Shown piece by piece: positions 21,366 through 32,588 of a stretch of 64,000 nucleotides of DNA. The stretch is from the NCBI GenBank assembly GCA_963576725.1, contig OY755246.1, positions 70,796,371-70,860,370 of the forward strand, read 5' to 3'. Each line of letters begins with the position of its first letter. Positions within the stretch are counted from its first letter, which is position 1. The position numbers and the translations under genes are program-made. This stretch comes from Azorinus chamasolen (lineage: Eukaryota; Mollusca; Bivalvia; Cardiida; Solecurtidae). Under the pieces are notes generated by a model. It did not search any database. It saw only the letters and a list, made by a program, of their open reading frames with translations, and had not been told where the DNA came from.

Positions 21366-21588
21366 TTAACTCTTTGTATGCTAGCAATGGATTCTCCTGT
21401 CAGTTATGACCTCTTGCAAACAATTTTGCTCCAGATCAGGCACCACTTAACATGGGACATGCTTTGAGATCCTAACTGTTACTCAGGTTCAACTTTACAA
21501 AACAATTAGAAAGAAAATGGATAGTTTTGAAAATGTTGCTGATGACAGTTTGGCAGAGGACAACATTATTTAGCCTACAGAGAGTTAA
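21366..21588. mobile_element. TTAACTCTTTGTATGC MITE
   Basis: The ends TTAACTCTTTGTATGCTAGC and (reverse complement of right) TTAACTCTCTGTAGGCTAAA are inverted with TTAA at both sides. It lies 30 nt after exon g. It lacks the common GATCAGATGG palindrome. Confidence 0.78.
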
Positions 21589-21897
21589 CATTAGAGATTA
21601 TAGTAAAACCTGACCTCTAGTAGGTCTGCCTCATAGTTTCACCAGCTGAGGTCTTATTGAATTTTGGCCCTGCATGCAATGTTACTGTTTAAAGTTGATT
21701 TACACCTAATGAATGCTTGTGAAAGTATCTAGAATGAATGCTTGTGAAAGTATCTATTGGGCCTTAACAGATTCTTCATGTGCCTGTATATATGATGTAT
21801 GCCTTTGTATGGATGTCTGTGATTCACTGTCAAAAGAGCAGTATACATATTTAATGCAACATTATGAATATACCACCCACAAAGAAGTTTGGTGGGT

Positions 21898-22405
21898 TTT
21901 ATGCCCCCCAGATCTGATCTGGGGGGCATATTGTTTTTGCCCTGTCTGTTTGGTTTTTTTTTGGGTTTTTTTTTTTTTTTTTGGGGGGGGGGGGTATTGG
22001 AATCTGATTGTCCATCCATCTGATCCATCTATCTATCCATCTGTGGACACAGGTTTGTCTGGTGTACTTCTTCTACGGTTATGCTTCGATTTTGTTTACA
22101 ATGTGTCCTTTTTCATAGGGGGGTTCTGGACCCCTTGTGATTTGAAGTTGGGAGTACAAATAAAAAGTTGTGTGCTCAATAATTATTGCTACATAGGAAA
22201 GTTTTGACTGATTTCAATATAATTTTTGCAGAAATGATTCTTAAGTGACCCTCTACTAAAATTGTTCAAACCAATTGGATTAATAAAATACATGACCACC
22301 AGAAATGGGGCTAAGTTTCCTTATATGGCTATAGTGAAATATTTAGAAGCATATGCCCCATTATTTCAGGTAAGCAATACAGGGCCATGATAACCCACTT
22401 GTTTG
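21898..22405 (+). repeat. Head-core repeat, ATGCCCCCCAGATC family
   Basis: The head is a perfect hairpin, ATGCCCCCCAGATC with GATCTGGGGGGCAT. A T/G homopolymer tract (21957-21994) and TCTATCTATCCATCTG follow. The core is short. The tail is CAGGGCCATGATAACCCACT...TGTTTG. Confidence 0.7.
21957..21994. repeat. T-run followed by G-run
   Basis: Homopolymer T (interrupted by GGG) followed by about 12 G. It replaces the TCTGTCC run seen in related elements and may include sequencing error. Confidence 0.9.
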
Positions 22406-22486
22406 TTGTTTACTGTAAAGAAAATACTCTATAATATTCTTAAATTTCTTTTTTTTCCTTATTTTTTTATATTTTGTGCTAGAACA

Positions 22487-22690
22487 TTTTTAGCTCGTCC
22501 GTTTCGAAGAAATCACGAGCTATTGTCATAACCCCAGTGTCGTCGTTGTCGTCGTCGTTATCGTCGTCCGAAATCTTAACATTGACCATAACTTCTTCAA
22601 TTTTTCATTTACAACCTTCATTTTTGGTATGCATGTTCATCTTGACAATGACGACAGACGAGCGTTGCACCCGCTTGCGGTGCTCTTGTT
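22487..22690 (+). repeat. AGCTCGTCCG subfamily element
   Basis: Head TTTTTAGCTCGTCCGTTTCG / CACGAGCTATTGTC, a GTCGTCGTTGTCGTCGTCG run and tail ACGACAGACGAGCGTTGCAC...GGTGCTCTTGTT. Near-identical to 19460-19643. Confidence 0.87.
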
Positions 22691-22839
22691 CAGCATGAAA
22701 TATAACTACTGGTAGAGTTTGAAATTAAATAAATTGTTTATACTTCCTGCTACCATTTGCATATAACATGCCAGATTGAAAACTTACCCAATTAAAGAAT
22801 TCTGAGATTTACTGATCAGTTGTCAATGTTTAAGATTAG

Positions 22840-23240
22840 CTGGCACAAAGTACCAAGATGCCCTGTGTCTGTTTTGCATCATCTCCTAAACCACTAACTG
22901 GAGTTGCACCAAAATTGACAAGAATGCTCTGCAGTTTGCTCTTTGTCAGATTTACATCAATCATTCCTGTTTATTGCATAATTAGCTTACAGGAGCTAAA
23001 AGAGTTTTAACCACTACTGGTCTAGCAATTTATTAAATTGATATCTCCTCCTAAACCATTAAATGGATTCTTTAAACAACATATCTTACTAAACCACTGT
23101 CAGAATGGATTTCCACCAAATTTCACAAGAATAGTTTTCATGTGACCCTCTATCAAAGTTATATCATTCTAAAGTCCATTGCATAAGTAGGTCACTGGAG
23201 CGAATGTAGATTCTTTAAACAACATCTCCTCCTAAATAAC
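22840..23240 (+). repeat. Degenerate AGCT-GGCAC family core
   Basis: AGCTGGCACAAAGTACCAAG resembles the head at 19890. After it come repeated phrases CATCTCCTCCTAAACCACT, TGGATT-CACCAAATTTCACA and GTGACCCTCTATCAAAGTTA. The same core occurs at 39775, 42820 and 44735. Confidence 0.65.
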
Positions 23241-23615
23241 CACTTTTTCTACAGATTTTCTAATCAAGTATTCTGTTAAACAGAGGAATGGCTAAGATGT
23301 ATTGAATACCATAACCATGTGTTTGATACACAGTAAACAGTATAAAACCATGGAGACTGCTAAATACCATGGAGGGCCTCTTTAAAGTCTTTCACAAGAC
23401 ATGTTTGTCAGAAAGGGCACTGCTCAAGCTCTTCAGGTAGTACAATAGTGGCCTTGAACTAACTGTCCTTGCTGCTGTGTTCATTTTACATTGAAAACAT
23501 TATCAGATATCCATCTGAATCTTCCTGCTGACAATAGATTCATGGTTCCATCATTCACCATATATTTCTGTGCTGAACAGAATGATTAAGAATAAACTAT
23601 ATGTTTCTCCTGCAG

Positions 23616-24051
23616 GAGATCCGATAGTATTGGGTCAGGCAGCCCTCCACTGGAAAGACCTAACAGGCCTCCTCTTCAGCCTCTCAACAAAAGCATCAAC
23701 TCTGCTTTTGAAGCTTATGAGCGCCCAGGAAGTCCACGAGATAGAGCACTTACAAGTTCAAGAGATCGAATGTCTCCTAGAGATAGAGGTCCAGCAAGTC
23801 CGAGGGATAAGGGACCACCGAGTCCCAGATTTAGGGCACCACCAAGTCCAAGAGATAGAACTCCACCCAGTCCCCGGGACTTGAACCCTCCAAGTCCAAG
23901 GCTACCTAGGGTACCCCCACCCAGCCCAAACCTGGCTCAGGAGAGACATGGGTCCCAGACCAGTCAAGGTAGCCTGGATAGAGGAAATAAGGGAGGCCCT
24001 CCAATGCCAAGACCTCTGTCTAGTCTTCATCCAAACAGACAGGTCATCAAG
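23616..24051 (+). CDS. MADD: MADD exon h: Ser-Pro-Arg octapeptide repeat
   Basis: 436 bases, phase 2 in and 0 out; acceptor CCTGCAG (ends 23615), donor GTAAAT at 24052. It starts RSDSIGSGSPPLERPNRPP, then carries a tandem run of about 8-residue units built on SPRD-G-P (SPRDRGPA, SPRDKGPP, SPRFRAPP, SPRDRTPP, SPRDLNPP), roughly codons 36-85. It ends in a Ser/Gly/Pro-rich stretch (GSQTSQGSLDRGNKGGPPMP). I know of no such repeat in vertebrate MADD. Each unit carries an SP site, a possible target of proline-directed kinases (inference). A longer frame in another register (from 23570) is a shadow. Confidence 0.85.
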
Positions 24052-24123
24052 GTAAATGATGTTTGCTTATAATGGATGAACAAAGTTGTTTTTTAACCTA
24101 TAGGGAACTACAGGGTAACAATA

Positions 24124-24316
24124 CAGTAAAACCCCACTAATGCGACCACTTAATGAATAAACATAACTGTCTTTATAAGCAGGTGGCTGCTTAATGCAGG
24201 ACAAAAGTTATGCAGAAAGCTCCTGCATTACTTTCGTCCTGCATTAAGCAGCCACCTGCCTCTGGCACCCATAATTATGCTCCTTTTTTTGTGGTCGCAT
24301 TAGAGGGGTTTGACTG
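24124..24316. mobile_element. Palindromic pogo-type MITE, 193 bp
   Basis: TA-flanked (24122-24123, 24317-24318). The ends CAGTAAAACCCCACTAATGC and (reverse complement) CAGTCAAACCCCTCTAATGC are inverted. The centre is a long hairpin: GCAGGTGGCTGCTTAATGCA ... AGCTCCTGCA ... TGCATTAAGCAGCCACCTGC. Confidence 0.88.
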
Positions 24317-24383
24317 TATGTAAATTACAGTAAAACCCTGATTATTGAAACACTCAAATATGTTTCATTATCTATCTAATGAC

Positions 24384-24607
24384 AGGACTTTTCACATGGT
24401 ATCATTATGTATCCAAACTGTTTGGCACACAGATTGTTCTTGTAACATCTGATCAGACTCTGCTCTGTTTGCTTATGAAATTATAATAGATTTGACTCTA
24501 CAGTTTCTACCAATACCAAAACATCCTGTGAATTCATGCCATTATAAAAGTTCAGTTAATGAATATTTATGATGCTGTTATTGTTGAATATAGAACAGGA
24601 AAAGGAT
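24384..24607 (+). mobile_element. TTAA MITE, right part
   Basis: The left end and left palindrome arm are degraded. CTGATCAGACTCTGCTCTGT, TTTCTACCAATACCAAAACA and GAACAGGAAAAGGAT are retained. Confidence 0.7.
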
Positions 24608-24677
24608 GACACATTCATACCTGATTGCTATTGCATATGTCAGAGTATTTTTTGGGTTCTATATATTGTACGAGTGT

Positions 24678-24898
24678 AGGACAATTGCTCCATAGGATGA
24701 TTGCCCCATAGGACGATTGCCCTATAGACTATTGCCCCTTAGGATAATAGCCCCATAGGATGATTGCCCCATAGGACGATTGCCCTATAGACTATTGCCC
24801 CTTAGGATAATAGCCCCATAGCATGATTGCCCCATAGGATGATTGCCCTATGGACTATTGCCCCTTAGGATAATAGCCCCATAAGACGACTGCCCCTC
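24678..24898. repeat. ~66-bp minisatellite of ATTGCCCCATAGGA units
   Basis: Subunits of about 16-17 bp (AGGATGATTGCCCCAT, AGGACGATTGCCCTAT, AGACTATTGCCCCTT, AGGATAATAGCCCCAT) are arranged in a higher-order unit of about 66 bp, repeated just over three times. Confidence 0.9.
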
Positions 24899-25130
24899 GA
24901 TATATAAAATATAGCATAATTTTGTAATAAAATTAACATATAAGTAATATAATAATAGTCATATGATGAAAATAAATTGGTAGAAGGTCGTGCAGACCAA
25001 TTGGAACTCTTGTATGTATTGTATTTACTCCAAATATTTGGATATGTAAACTTATAGAAATAGCATAGTCCCCCATTAGAAAGTACACACTAATAAAATC
25101 TTTGTATAACTAAAATGAAGAATTATTCAT

Positions 25131-25190
25131 TGTTAACCCTTTTTACAGCTATATGATCTGGCTCTAACCTGTTTGCTTAGTGACAGTTAA
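25131..25190. mobile_element. TTAA MITE remnant
   Basis: TTAACCCTTTTTACAGC and GATCTGGCTCTAACCTGTTT GCTTA are all that remains. Confidence 0.5.
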
Positions 25191-25421
25191 TAAAGATTCA
25201 CTAGCTAAAGATAATGTAATACTAGCAGTCTAGCACATATTGTATATAAATTAAACATACATTGTATGATCACCAACAGTTCTCTTTTTCTAATTCCTTA
25301 TCTTAACTTACAAACAAGGTAGACCCTAAGCAGATTATCACTTTTACAAACTTGTCCAAATTAATCAATTATATAAGTTAAAAGTTTATACATTTATTAT
25401 TACTGCACATAATTATTTATA

Positions 25422-26394
25422 CAGTCGAATCGCGGTCAATCGAATCTCGCTCACTCGTTTTGACGGTTTAACTCGTCTAAAGGCAAAGGTCCCAGCGTGA
25501 CTGCATAGTAATTATATGTATAAACAATGCTTTCACTCGGACATTCGTTAAATCGGATAATTCGATCATTGGGACGGTTTGTCAGGTCCTAACAACCAAT
25601 AATTACCTTGTTTTTGACACGTTCACTCGAACACTGCTTAGACTTCACGGCGCTGTGGTTATTACCACTTCGTGATTTTCACACCTATTTCGAAACCCTT
25701 TGATCACGGATTATCGAGTGAACTGTTTTAAAGCATATGGTCAAAACTGCCCTGACACTTGTCACTTTTGTTTTTAACTGTGATCAAACAACAAGCTAAT
25801 AGAATAACGGGTTGCCTATAAATACAAAGTGACTTATTGCAATTTCATTCACTCGCTATTACAAGTGCACTTGCATATCGACTACAAGTAGCAGTAACTG
25901 TGCTACACATTATGCTAAATTTGTATTCTACACGTGTTGTGTTTAGTTACTCGGCTTTCATCTGAATTCAAACTTTTTGCAAAGGTGAGCAGCAGAGTAA
26001 AGACTACAAAATGATCGGCTCCTTGTTTGTACATGCATGTCTTACTATTTGCATTACTGTTTCCCTGTCATCATTTATGCACTGTTTTTGTTTTATAAAA
26101 TGTTTATTTATGAATGGTAAAATATGCTAATATATGAATAAAATATAAAGTCAATTCAATTTCGTTCTTGTTTTTATTTCTCTACCAGTTACAACTTTCA
26201 GCATTCAATAATTATTATGTACACGACAAATATTCCCAAGGCAACGTCCATGTAGTATAACTTACGATACTGTAAGTTTCACGACACCAATTAAGATGGC
26301 GGCCGAGATAATGGAAATGCAACTACTTGGACGATGCGCTGGTTCGAACTTGGTTCGGGGTCCACTGGAGGTTCGAGTTATCGCGATTCGACTG
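25422..26394. mobile_element. 973-bp pogo-like element, TA-flanked
   Basis: The left end CAGTCGAATCGCGGTCAATC and right end (reverse complement) CAGTCGAATCGCGATAACTC are inverted repeats flanked by TA (25420-25421, 26395-26396). The ends are typical of pogo/Tigger elements (established pattern CAGTnnAAnC). No transposase frame is seen. It has the same length as the element at 5752, though the sequences look unrelated. Confidence 0.85.
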
Positions 26395-26442
26395 TACTAT
26401 ATATGATTGATAAAAAAGCATACTAAAACACATTTTCTGTAT

Positions 26443-27202
26443 TTTTGTGTCACCTGCCAAGAGGCAGTGTGTCACTTAGGGATCACTTTTCCATTGTCCG
26501 TCCGTCCTTCCGTCTGTCTGTCCGTCACACTTTCCTTTTTTGGCTGTCATTTCTAAACTAATCATTATAGAGCTTTCAAATTTCACATATGGAACAAGCA
26601 TGATGAGAGAAAGTGTCGTTCACAAGGGCCATAACTCTAGCATTAATATCTTTTGAGTTATTCCCCTTTTTCATGTTTTTTTGTCCGGACAATAACTCTT
26701 TATCTACTTGATTTCAAACTTCATAAATTGAACAAGCATGACCAGAGGAAGTGTCATGCACAAGGGCCATAACTCTATCATCAATATTTTTGGAGTTATT
26801 CCCCCTTTTCATATTTTCTTGTCCGGGCAATAACTCTTTATCTACTTGTTTAATTGATTTGAAACTTCACTTATGGAACAAGCATGATGAGAGGAAATGC
26901 CATGCACAAGGGTCATACCTCTAGCATCATTATATTTGGAGTTATTCCCCTTTTGTCATTTTTTTTTCTTATTTTTACAAATACCATTCAGGTTTGTCAT
27001 GTACATGTATATACCATTGTCAACTACACCATTGGTGGGTGGGTCAGTGGAGTTTTTTTTTAATCCGGTGGGGGACTCGTGTATTGGATAGCAATACAAC
27101 ATTAAATTGTTCCCCTTTATTCTGATTTTCGCACTCCAGCATATTAACAGTTCTTGTGTCAGCTGCGAGCAGGTGACACATGTGTTCCTCTGAACACTCT
27201 TG
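26443..27202 (+). repeat. Head-core-tail element, GTCACCTGC family
   Basis: Head TTTTTGTGTCACCTGCCAAG / GGCAGTGTGTCAC and a TCCGTCCGTCCTTCCGTC run. About four core units of roughly 118 bp have AGGGCCATAACTCTAGCATC, TTGGAGTTATTCCCC and TGTCCGGACAATAACTCTT. The tail GCGAGCAGGTGACACATGTG...CACTCTTGTT carries the complement of the head. Confidence 0.9.
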
Positions 27203-27324
27203 TTATAACCATGGGGCAGTTGTCCTAGTTGGCAGTTTTCTTGAGGGGCAGTCGTCCAGGGGGCAATATTCCTATTGAGGTAATCATCCGTACCCCATAT
27301 TGAGCTGCACCTTGATATTTTCAG

Positions 27325-27463
27325 GCACAGTCTTCTGACAACTCAGACCGAGGCTCCGTGACATCAGACCGAGGCTCCAGCCCCTCTTCCCTTATCTCCT
27401 CACTCAGTAACGACCTGACAGACTTGGCCCACAATGCCAGCAGTACTCTATCGGAATTCTTTG
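27325..27463 (+). CDS. MADD: MADD exon i: Ser-rich linker
   Basis: 139 bases, phase 0 in and 1 out; acceptor TTTTCAG (ends 27324), donor GTAAGT at 27464. It encodes AQSSDNSDRGSVTSDRGSSP, then SSLISSLSNDLTDLAHNASS and TLSEFF. The repeated SDRGS-T/P motif is a small internal duplication. The LSNDL...SS part may correspond to the vertebrate SFSLSNLTL segment. It is spliced to exon j in phase (G|GG gives Gly). Confidence 0.85.
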
Positions 27464-27655
27464 GTAAGTTTGGATTGAGTAACTCGGGATACAAATTGTT
27501 TTTGACAGTTTGATAGTGGTTAAAAGTGGATCAGAAATGTTTTGTAAAATTTTAAGTATATGACAATATTTACAAACCAAAAGGTTAACCATATTAGCAA
27601 ATCAGGATATACTGTTTGTGAACCATTGTTATATGTTTCTCATATGCCGAAAAAG

Positions 27656-27722
27656 TCTGTCTGTCTGTCTGTGTATGCCTGTCTTTCTGTCTCTGTCTGT
27701 CTGTGAGTGTGTCTGTCTGTTT
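27656..27722. repeat. TCTG microsatellite
   Basis: Imperfect (TCTG)n within the intron after exon i. Confidence 0.9.
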
Positions 27723-28148
27723 TTATATTGTGTTTAATTGAGCGTCTCTTTAATCTGCTCAAGCATAAGAAAATGTTTTTGATTGAAAAGCGTAGTTTTG
27801 GGTTATATGTTTTTTTTAAGGTGAGCTTATGTGACCAATCACTGGCCAATGTTCATCCATTTGTTAGTGAAAAAAATGTTTTTGTTGTTGGTTTTGCTTT
27901 GGTTATATCTTCAAGTTGTTTTTGTTTTTTATCCTGCAAAGCCTACGTTTTGATCACACTTTAGAATATGGCCTAGTGTTTGAAAACTGTGGTCTGTTTT
28001 TCACAGGTATTAGGAGTAAGAAGGAAGGTATAAAAAATTAGTTTGACTGACTTCTGTCTTCTTGTCAGTAGTAGGATTGAACTAGTAACTCTATAGAACT
28101 TTCTAGATTACTTTACAAGTGGTGTCAATGTTGTTTATAAAACTTTGT

Positions 28149-28385
28149 TTAACCCTATACTCCATAGATACACCTTTCTACGCCTTTTCAAACAGAGTAG
28201 ACCCTGATCAGATGGTTCCTGTAGGAGCGGTCTGATCAAGGTCCGCTCTGTTATATCCATATAACATAGATATGATTCTACAATTCCTACTATGGCCAAG
28301 CATTCCTGTGTCCATGTGGTATTATAACAAATTAATATTCATATGTCATTATTTTTTACATTAATATTCATGGAGTAAAGGATTT
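28149..28385 (+). mobile_element. TTAA MITE copy
   Basis: TTAACCCTATACTCCATAGA at the left, palindrome near 28221 (GATGGTTCCTGTAGGAGCGG), and ATTCATGGAGTAAAGGATTTA at the right, with the last TTAA degraded. Confidence 0.83.
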
Positions 28386-28624
28386 AGTAAAATTGAAAAT
28401 TCTATGAATTTATTATATTTGAGTATTTGGCCGCCGTTAAGTCTTTATTATGTTGAACATATGGTTATAAAAAGTGTTTAGACCACTTTAGCTCATTGCC
28501 CAGTAAAAATAGTAATCTGTAATTGATGTTGTCTACTTCATTAGTTGTCAAAAACACTTTTAAGAGTAACAAAACAGTTTGGAACATGATGAGATGCATG
28601 TATATTTGCTGGTCAGTTTCTCTT

Positions 28625-28845
28625 TTAACCCTTTCCCTCATGTAAACATGCTTTCTCGCATTTGCAAACAGAGAATACCCAGATCCAGAGGGATCCTATA
28701 GGAGCCGTCTGCACAGGGTCTGTTCTGTTTGCTAATGAAATTAAATAGATCTGTTTCTTTACCTTCTTAAATGGCCACGATTTTGTCCATGAATAGTCAG
28801 TAGGTATTGAAATTTGTAATACACGTAGAACAGGAAAAGGGTTAA
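28625..28845 (+). mobile_element. TTAA MITE copy
   Basis: TTAACCCTTTCCCTCATGTA at the left and AACAGGAAAAGGGTTAA at the right. The palindrome is near 28693 (GGATCCTATAGGAGCCGTCT). Confidence 0.88.
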
Positions 28846-29736
28846 ATGTAAACTGTAGCTTGTAAAAAATTCTTACTTTTCAACCTTGTCCTTGATAGTT
28901 CTGTTTTAGTGATAACAACTTTGTACATTTCTGTAGAAACAAAATTTGGTGAGGGGTATATAGAGATCACCATGTAGGTCAGTTGTCTGCTGTTTTTCCT
29001 ATCTGTGCTATTTCTCTGCAACTATTGAAAGAATTTCAACTAAACTGTTTGAAACTGCACCATCAAGAGGTGATGATCATGTTGTTAAAATTTGTTGGTT
29101 GGATGTTTTCACAGGTTTATGGACCCTTGATTTTTAAAAAAAAAATAAATAAAAAAAAATAGCACATTGTGTAAGGGTGATATAACTAATAATGTTACCT
29201 TGTCTATTATTAAACTTGATTCATTAGTGATGCTAGTTACCTGTCACTTAGTTACATCTGATAGGTAAAATAACTATGAAGGTCAAATTTTATAACATCA
29301 CTTGTATCTCTTACCAGAGTAAATGTCTTCATGTAGACTTCAGCTGATCTGTTCCTTCCAGGGAAAAAGAAATATCATTGTAGCCATGGTGCCATTGTCA
29401 TTCTAGTTAAAATGCAGAACACCAATTTTACTTACCGTATATTTTGTAAAGCAGGTCCTCCTTTTATGTTGAAAGCGGTGCAGATATGTTGGTTGTTCTT
29501 GTTTGCTACCAAACTGCCAGGATTTGAAATATCCAAACAAAGTGATGACTGGTTTTACGATTTATTTAGTTCTTTACACCGATTTCTTCTTTAACAATTA
29601 ACGCAAAGTTCCAGATCATGTTTAGAATTTACTGGAATGTTACAAATCTCAAGTTCCCCAAAATTCTCTCAGTAGCATAGACTAAAAATACTAACATTAC
29701 TTTGCTCTAGTTCCTACTTTTTTCCTAGTTTTCCTC

Positions 29737-30030
29737 TTTTTAGCTCGTCTGTTTCGAAGAAAAGTCGAGCTATTGTGATCACTGAGTCGTAGGCGTTGTC
29801 GTCGGCGTGCAAAAACTTTAATGTAGCTCATTACTCGAAAAGTACATGAGGTATCAAAATGAAACTTCATAGGTTAGTAGATCTCATTGAGGGGAACGCC
29901 CCTACTTAAGAACCATAACTCTTTATTTCCAAATTTTGGAGTTATGGGCCTTTATATTTTTAAAAACTGTTTAATTTAGCTGGACAAACACCAAATCAGA
30001 CGAGCGTTGGCGCTGCACACGGCTCTTGTT
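29737..30030 (+). repeat. AGCTCGTCTG family element, intact
   Basis: Head TTTTTAGCTCGTCTGTTTCG / GTCGAGCT, body CATAACTCTTTATTTCC and GGAGTTATGGGCC, tail CAGACGAGCGTTGGCG...GGCTCTTGTT. The tail contains the exact complement of the head (CGTCTG / CAGACG). Confidence 0.9.
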
Positions 30031-30138
30031 TCTTCTTTTATTTTTGGCTGCAGATTGCCTATCTTTTGTAGCAGTAGGTTTAAGAATTGATAGGTGCCCA
30101 ACTTGGCAAGTGACATAACTTTATGTCAAGCTACAAAA

Positions 30139-30323
30139 TTAACCCTTTACTCCTTTAGGAGCCATCTGATCTGGATCTGGATCTGTTCTGTTTGCTTATG
30201 AAATAATAGACTACAGTTTATCTCATGGCCAAAACTTCCTGTGTCCATGAGTCATTATAAAATTAAGCTAATTAATATTCATGATGTCACTATCACATGA
30301 ATATTCATGGAGTAAAGGGTTAA
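30139..30323 (+). mobile_element. TTAA MITE, left part deleted
   Basis: TTAACCCTTTACTCCTTTAG continues directly into the right palindrome arm (GGAGCCATCTGATCTGG). The right end is intact: AATATTCATGGAGTAAAGGG then TTAA. Confidence 0.83.
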
Positions 30324-30375
30324 AGACAATCAAAATATCAAGATGATATATGACTCCCAGGATGTTGAGCAACCT

Positions 30376-30606
30376 GTTTCACTTTCCCTGTTGGATATAA
30401 ATGTAAGAAATAATTACATCATGAATATTTATTAGCTGAATTTCTATAATGACTTAGGAGTTTTTGGTATGGGAAGAAACTGTAGAGTCAGATCTATTAT
30501 AAGTTCATAAACAACCAGAGATAGCCTGATCAGGTGGCTCCTACAGGAACTGTCCGATCGGGGTCTATTCAAACTAATCACTCTATGCAAAGGAGTGTAT
30601 ATGGTT
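30376..30606 (-). mobile_element. TTAA MITE, reverse orientation
   Basis: CACTTTCCCTGTTGGATATA at the left, AAGAAATAATTACATCATGA, palindrome near 30541 (GGTGGCTCCTACAGGAACTG), degraded right end ATATGGTTAA. Confidence 0.75.
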
Positions 30607-30818
30607 AAGAAGCCTTTTGAGTCATGTAAGATGTGTAAATAAAAAAGCATGCTGAATGTTTGGCAGCATTTGATTGGGATCAAATTTAAGAATTGAATGA
30701 AATACAAAAGCACATGATTAATTAACAGAAATATTTCTTCAGCCTAAAAAACAAATTTTGCATCATAATAATATCAAACATCAACAGTTGTTCAACATGA
30801 ACAGGGGCTAGAATCTGA

Positions 30819-31037
30819 TTAACCCTTCCCCATATAAACAGTTTTTCACACATCTGGAAACAGTAGACCCAGATCAGGGTCTGCTCTGTTTACTAATAGA
30901 ATTTTTATAGATCTTTTTCTTTACTTTCTAAAATGAATACAATGTTCCACCTTCCATATTTCATTATAACTATTTTGTCCATGAATATTCAGTAGGTATT
31001 GAACTTTTGAATAGATATAGAACATGGAAAGGGTTAA
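30819..31037 (+). mobile_element. TTAA MITE, palindrome apex deleted
   Basis: TTAACCCTTCCCCATATAAA and ACATGGAAAGGGTTAA ends. The palindrome is reduced to CAGTAGACCCAGATCAGGGT CTGCTCTGTTTACT: the arms remain but the apex is gone. Confidence 0.85.
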
Positions 31038-31407
31038 GAACTTGCCATGGGTAATGATATAATAAGGTGGCATGTGTTCCTTACAACTGAATGAAAGCAC
31101 ACCTTGCTCTGACAGCTCTTATCATGCTCAGATTGCTGGAAAATGATTTATGGTTAAATTCTGATCTGTTGCAGTTTTCACTTACTTCCAATTCATTCAA
31201 TTATATTAGTGAAAATAGGCCTACACTCCAAGGCAAGTATTTAACTGATACAATGAATGCGTGTCTAATTGGATTATTGCACATATGTGTGTCATTAATT
31301 GGTTTATCACACCTTTAGAAACATTTAGTTTTAAAATCTTAATAATTATTTTACTGTTAATTGTGTTACCCGAACCGTTGCATTAACATACTAAATTGCA
31401 TGTATTT

Positions 31408-31556
31408 ATGCTCCCCAAAGCTTGCTTTGGAGGCATATAGTAATCAAACTGTCTGTGTGTGTAGCCGTGATTCCATGTGTGTACAGCTTTGTCCGGAGCA
31501 TAATTATCTCCAATATTACTTAAGTTAGGAATGCCATGGTTGGTGTGTGAGTAAAT
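31408..31556 (+). repeat. Head of ATGCTCCCCAAAGC repeat, truncated
   Basis: The head hairpin TATGCTCCCCAAAGCTTGCT / TTTGGAGGCATA is followed by CTGTCTGTGTGTGTAG and one core fragment. The tail is missing, and the next element follows at once. Confidence 0.6.
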
Positions 31557-31839
31557 AATTTTTAGTTTGTCTGTTTCGAAGAAAAGTCAAGCTTTTGTGA
31601 TCACCGAGTCGTCCTTGTCGGCGCCGTGCAAAAACTTTAATGTGGCTTATTACTCGTAAAGTATAAAAGGTATCAACATGAAACTTCATAGGTTAGTAGA
31701 TCTCATTAAGAGGAAGGCCCCTATATAAGAACCATAACTCTTGATTTCAAAATTTTGGAGTTATGGTTTTCAAAAAAACTTAATTTAGCTGGACAAGCAC
31801 CAAATCAGACTAGCGTTGGCGCAGCATGCAGCTCTTGTT
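31557..31839 (+). repeat. AGCTCGTCTG family element
   Basis: Head TTTTTAGTTTGTCTGTTTCG / GTCAAGCT, body CATAACTCTTGATTTC and GGAGTTATGG, tail CAGACTAGCGTTGGCG...CAGCTCTTGTTT. The head and tail have each diverged by 1-2 bases. Confidence 0.88.
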
Positions 31840-32174
31840 TTATTTGGAATCACATATGATGATAAGATTACAACATTGGAAATACATGTAGATGCATTTT
31901 TGAAATTTACTTAAATTTTATACAAAATACACACGGAGAAAAGTGATACCTTGAGTATTCCTGTTCTGCAATGTTTCAGACCTTGGGGTTCCTTCAACGC
32001 TAGTGTATGTTTCATTGACAGCAAGGTTTATGAATAAGTTATATTTGATGTTTGTCTGCCTGTAACATACTACCAAGGGGGCAAATGTCTACCCATCAAA
32101 ATATTCAAAGGGGAAAATGTCCACCTATTGAAAAAAGAGTGGGCAAATGTCTGGGGGGAGGGGCGGGGCTAATG

Positions 32175-32321
32175 TTTGTACTGAAATTATAATAGACCTG
32201 ACTGTACAGATTCTACCAATACCAACAAATCCTGTTTACAAATGCCATTATAAAAATTCAGCTACTAATTATTCATGATGGTATTATTTCTTACATGGAT
32301 ATTTATCAGGGAGAAGGTTAA
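32175..32321 (+). mobile_element. TTAA MITE, right half only
   Basis: ATTATAATAGACCTGACTGT, TTCTACCAATACCAACAAAT and GATATTTATCAGGGAGAAGG followed by TTAA. The left half and palindrome are missing. Confidence 0.72.
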
Positions 32322-32588
32322 TCATTGAGATAGTATTTTTATTCTAAACTTCAAGAAACCATTTCCCAGCAATGTTTAGCTAGAGTTTCATGTTAGCATT
32401 GGAAATAGTATCACAAACACTGGATGCAAACATGAAATTGGATGATCTTGCCACAGAACATGATAAGTTTCTTCTTCATTATACACTGATGTTTTGAGGT
32501 TCGTAAATGAGAATAGCATGCCAGATACATGTACAGTCATACAGATGACTAAAAACAAAATTTGAAAAGAGATTTTGTTGGTTCATGT

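Noticed and set aside
21713..22207. 164-codon open frame
   Set aside because: It runs through a repeat head, a T/G homopolymer and unrelated intron. The matching minus frame is Lys/Pro-rich for the same reason.
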